From positions 1 to 7,474 of the forward strand of contig JAEZPW010000114.1 in assembly GCA_023441255.1 (NCBI GenBank): 7,474 nucleotides of DNA, written 5' to 3'. Every line of letters begins with the position of its first letter. Position 1 is the first letter of the stretch. Positions 6,328-7,474 of this stretch are shown here, piece by piece. Position numbers and translations under genes: made by a program. Under the pieces are notes generated by a model. The model did no database searches and was not told the origin of the DNA. It saw only the letters and a list, made by a program, of their open reading frames with translations. The stretch comes from Acidobacteriota bacterium (GTDB lineage Bacteria; Acidobacteriota; Terriglobia; Terriglobales; Acidobacteriaceae).

Positions 6328-6403
6328 CGGCTGTCTCGTGAGCCGTCCAGCTCACGCCGGAACGGGGGCAAGCTGCCCTCGCGACAGCCGGCACGCTGCC
6401 GGC
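6328..6403 (-). promoter_or_regulatory. Structured recA 5' leader, three-helix junction with a competing hairpin
   Basis: Three stems can form together. P1 is 6328-6335 with 6383-6390 (8 bp, CGGCTGTC/GACAGCCG). P2 is 6337-6343 with 6350-6356 (CGTGAGC/GCTCACG). P3 is 6364-6370 with 6374-6380 (7 bp with one G-U). Together they make a three-way junction. A further perfect hairpin, GCCGGC at 6387-6392 with 6398-6403, shares bases 6387-6390 with P1, so the two are mutually exclusive. The element ends about 20 bases before the recA Shine-Dalgarno. It could be a cis-acting RNA, or a dispersed palindromic repeat that lies in the leader by chance. I do not recognise a known riboswitch class. I see no clear anti-Shine-Dalgarno strand. 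Confidence 0.45.
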
Positions 6404-6492
6404 ATTACAGTCCAAATGCTTTTTATGCGCAGAATTTTGCCACTGCGAGCCGCCGATGCCGCATCCCCGAGCGAAAATTCCGGATTTCGTAA

Positions 6493-6503
6493 CTACATTG
6501 TAG
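6493..6503. promoter_or_regulatory. Operator-like dyad at the predicted recA start site
   Basis: CTACA-T-TGTAG is a perfect dyad, loosely flanked by TTCG and CGAA. It falls roughly at +2 to +12 of the predicted recA transcript, where a repressor would block initiation. recA is a classic LexA target, so a LexA site is the obvious guess, but this does not match the well-known Gram-negative CTGT-N8-ACAG or Gram-positive GAAC-N4-GTTC boxes. No lexA is in the window. Confidence 0.35.
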
Positions 6504-6511
6504 CCGAAGGC

Positions 6512-6541
6512 ATTATAGTCATAAGGCTAGATACAGGCGAA
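6512..6541 (-). promoter_or_regulatory. Candidate recA promoter
   Basis: On the minus strand a perfect TATAAT lies at 6517-6512. With an 18-base spacer the -35 hexamer would be TTCGCC (6541-6536), a weak match to TTGACA. Transcription would begin near 6505, giving a leader of about 205 bases before the recA start. The -10 is convincing and the -35 is not, which would fit an activated or otherwise regulated promoter. Confidence 0.45.
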
Positions 6542-6593
6542 TAAAAAGCGAATTTTAACGCGATATTTACGCGCCGCTGGCACTGCTCTCCGG

Positions 6594-6623
6594 TACAATG
6601 TTTTTATCACGTGGATACGTGAT
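6594..6623 (+). promoter_or_regulatory. Possible -10 box and perfect hairpin before the receiver-PAS gene
   Basis: TACAAT at 6594-6599 could be a -10 element, but no matching -35 is found. Just after it, ATCACGT (6606-6612) and ACGTGAT (6617-6623) form a perfect 7-bp inverted repeat with loop GGAT, ending nine bases before the start codon. It may be an operator at the transcription start, or an mRNA hairpin limiting ribosome access, which would fit the lack of a good Shine-Dalgarno. The rest of 6404-6632 holds the recA promoter and no gene. Confidence 0.4.
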
Positions 6624-6632
6624 GAAAGTCAC

Positions 6633-7331
6633 ATGGTGAAATTGCAAAGCGAAATCGGCCCCACCGCTGCCCCGCCCACCATCCTCTGCGTGGACGACGA
6701 GGTAAGCGGCCTCTACGTTCGCAAGATGGTGCTACAGTCCGCCGGCTACTCGGTTCTCACTGCCGATAACGGTTGCCTGGCCCTCGACGTTTTCTCGTCC
6801 AATCCCGTCGACTGCGAGGTGCTCGACTACTACATGCCCGGCATGGACGGCGGCCTGGTGGCCGAACGCATGCGCAACCTGAACCCCTGCGTTCCTATCG
6901 TTCTGCTCTCCGCCTACGTCTCGCTGCCCGAGGCCACGCTGCGCCTAGTAGATGCGTACGTCACCAAGGGTCAGTCGCCCAGCGTGCTCCTGGACCGCCT
7001 GCGCAAGCTGCTGCAGAACGGCCACCGCCATCCCGAGTTGCAGGGCCACTACGTTGCCTTTGCCGACTCCGAGCGCCGCTACGTGGAAGTGACCGAGGGC
7101 TTCTGCACCCTACTTGGCTACACCCGCGACGAACTCCTCACGATGAAGATCGACGACGTCGCCGCGTCCGCACCGGTCCCCGAACTCTTCGCCGATTACG
7201 TCAGCAAAGGCGAGCAGAAGGGAAGCATCGTATTACGACGCAAAGACGGCGCGACCATAAAAGTCCTCTACCACGCCCGCGTCTATCCCGCCGGCTGCAT
7301 GGTCTCCCGAATCGAGCCCATCGAGAATTGA
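6633..7331 (+). CDS. Orphan response regulator, receiver domain plus PAS domain
   Basis: The protein has 232 residues. About 15-130 is a CheY-like receiver with all active-site residues: acidic pair D21-D22 (ILCVDDE), phosphoacceptor D65 (VLDYYMPGMDGG), S93 (IVLLSAY) and K112 (YVTKG). About 138-228 is a PAS-like domain, with YVAFADSERRYVEVTEGFCTL, LLGYTRDELLTMKIDDVAA and a later RRKDGATIKVLYHARVYPAG strand pair. There is no DNA-binding, GGDEF, EAL or kinase domain, so output is probably through protein-protein contact or ligand-modulated partner binding. No histidine kinase is nearby. ATG at 6633 is followed by GTG (6636) as an alternative start; the Shine-Dalgarno is poor. A five-codon reading frame (ATG 6622 to TGA 6639) overlaps the start and could modulate translation. 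It is divergent from recA across 333 bases. Stand-alone receiver-PAS proteins are frequent in Acidobacteria, as far as I recall. Confidence 0.92.
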   Translation: MVKLQSEIGPTAAPPTILCVDDEVSGLYVRKMVLQSAGYSVLTADNGCLALDVFSSNPVDCEVLDYYMPGMDGGLVAERMRNLNPCVPIVLLSAYVSLPEATLRLVDAYVTKGQSPSVLLDRLRKLLQNGHRHPELQGHYVAFADSERRYVEVTEGFCTLLGYTRDELLTMKIDDVAASAPVPELFADYVSKGEQKGSIVLRRKDGATIKVLYHARVYPAGCMVSRIEPIEN

Positions 7332-7372
7332 ATCACGCCGGTGTCCCCGGATCCACTGGTCCAGGGTCAGCC

Positions 7373-7419
7373 GGTGCCCCACATCTGTTGGTGCCCTACA
7401 TCTGCCGCGTTAAGCAGAT
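7373..7419. repeat. Short direct repeat pair and hairpin at the right edge
   Basis: GGTGCCCCACATCTG (7373-7387) is repeated as GGTGCCCTACATCTG (7390-7404), 14 of 15 identical and two bases apart. A weaker match (GGTGTCCCCGGATC) lies at 7350-7363 and a fragment CCTATATCTGC at 7442-7452. The second copy forms ATCTGC/GCAGAT (7400-7405 with 7414-7419), extendable with CCTA/TGGG-type pairing. It follows the receiver-PAS stop by about 40 bases but has no T-run, so it is more likely a dispersed repeat than a terminator. No gene is visible in 7332-7474. Confidence 0.6.
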
Positions 7420-7474
7420 TTGGGTCTACGATGCGCTGAGGCCTATATCTGCACCTGTGCTTCTTGCCGTGCTT

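Noticed and set aside
6300..6371. 24-residue N-terminal extension of RecA
   Set aside because: RecA starts normally with the short segment before the QIEKQFGKGS helix, and the AGGAGAG site points to ATG 6299; the extension covers palindromic leader sequence.
6579..6596. Sigma-54 promoter starting TGGCAC before the receiver-PAS gene
   Set aside because: The -24 half looks right, but at the required spacing the -12 half reads CG instead of GC.

Overview
The window looks like a piece of a chromosome from the Acidobacteria (Terriglobia / Koribacter-like). This is an inference. It rests on the RecA and class Ib aspartate aminotransferase sequences, on a secreted protein that joins a carboxypeptidase-regulatory-like domain to TPRs, on an orphan receiver-PAS regulator, and on several kinds of short palindromic intergenic repeat. 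No rRNA, tRNA, CRISPR array, transposase or phage gene is visible.

Layout. Positions 1-427 (minus) hold the N-terminal part of a NarL/FixJ-type response regulator that runs off the left edge; its phosphoacceptor Asp is replaced by Glu. A 351-base non-coding stretch with several small dyads separates it from a divergent small gene of unknown function (779-994, plus) that has a near-perfect Shine-Dalgarno. Next is an exported TPR protein (1259-2338, plus). A large imperfect inverted repeat (2427-2517) lies between this gene and the convergent housekeeping block. This left third looks less GC-rich and less codon-biased than the rest.

The housekeeping block is all on the minus strand. In transcription order it is recA (6299-5193) with a clear intrinsic terminator, a small DUF1622-like membrane protein (5090-4695), coaD (4424-3783) and an aspartate aminotransferase (3783-2593). 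The coaD stop and the aminotransferase start overlap as TGATG, so those two are probably translationally coupled. CoaD carries an unusual basic C-terminal tail of about 50 residues. The tail contains a perfect DNA palindrome resembling the intergenic repeats nearby.

The recA / regulator intergenic region (6300-6632) is the most structured part. recA has a candidate -10 box, a dyad at the predicted start site (possible SOS operator), and a leader that can fold into a three-helix junction whose closing stem competes with another hairpin. The divergent gene (6633-7331, plus) encodes a receiver-PAS protein with an intact phosphorylation site, and a perfect hairpin sits just before its start codon. 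The right edge holds short degenerate repeats and no gene.

No complete novel multi-gene system is evident. The best leads are the Glu-substituted receiver, the recA leader and operator architecture, and the palindrome inside coaD.
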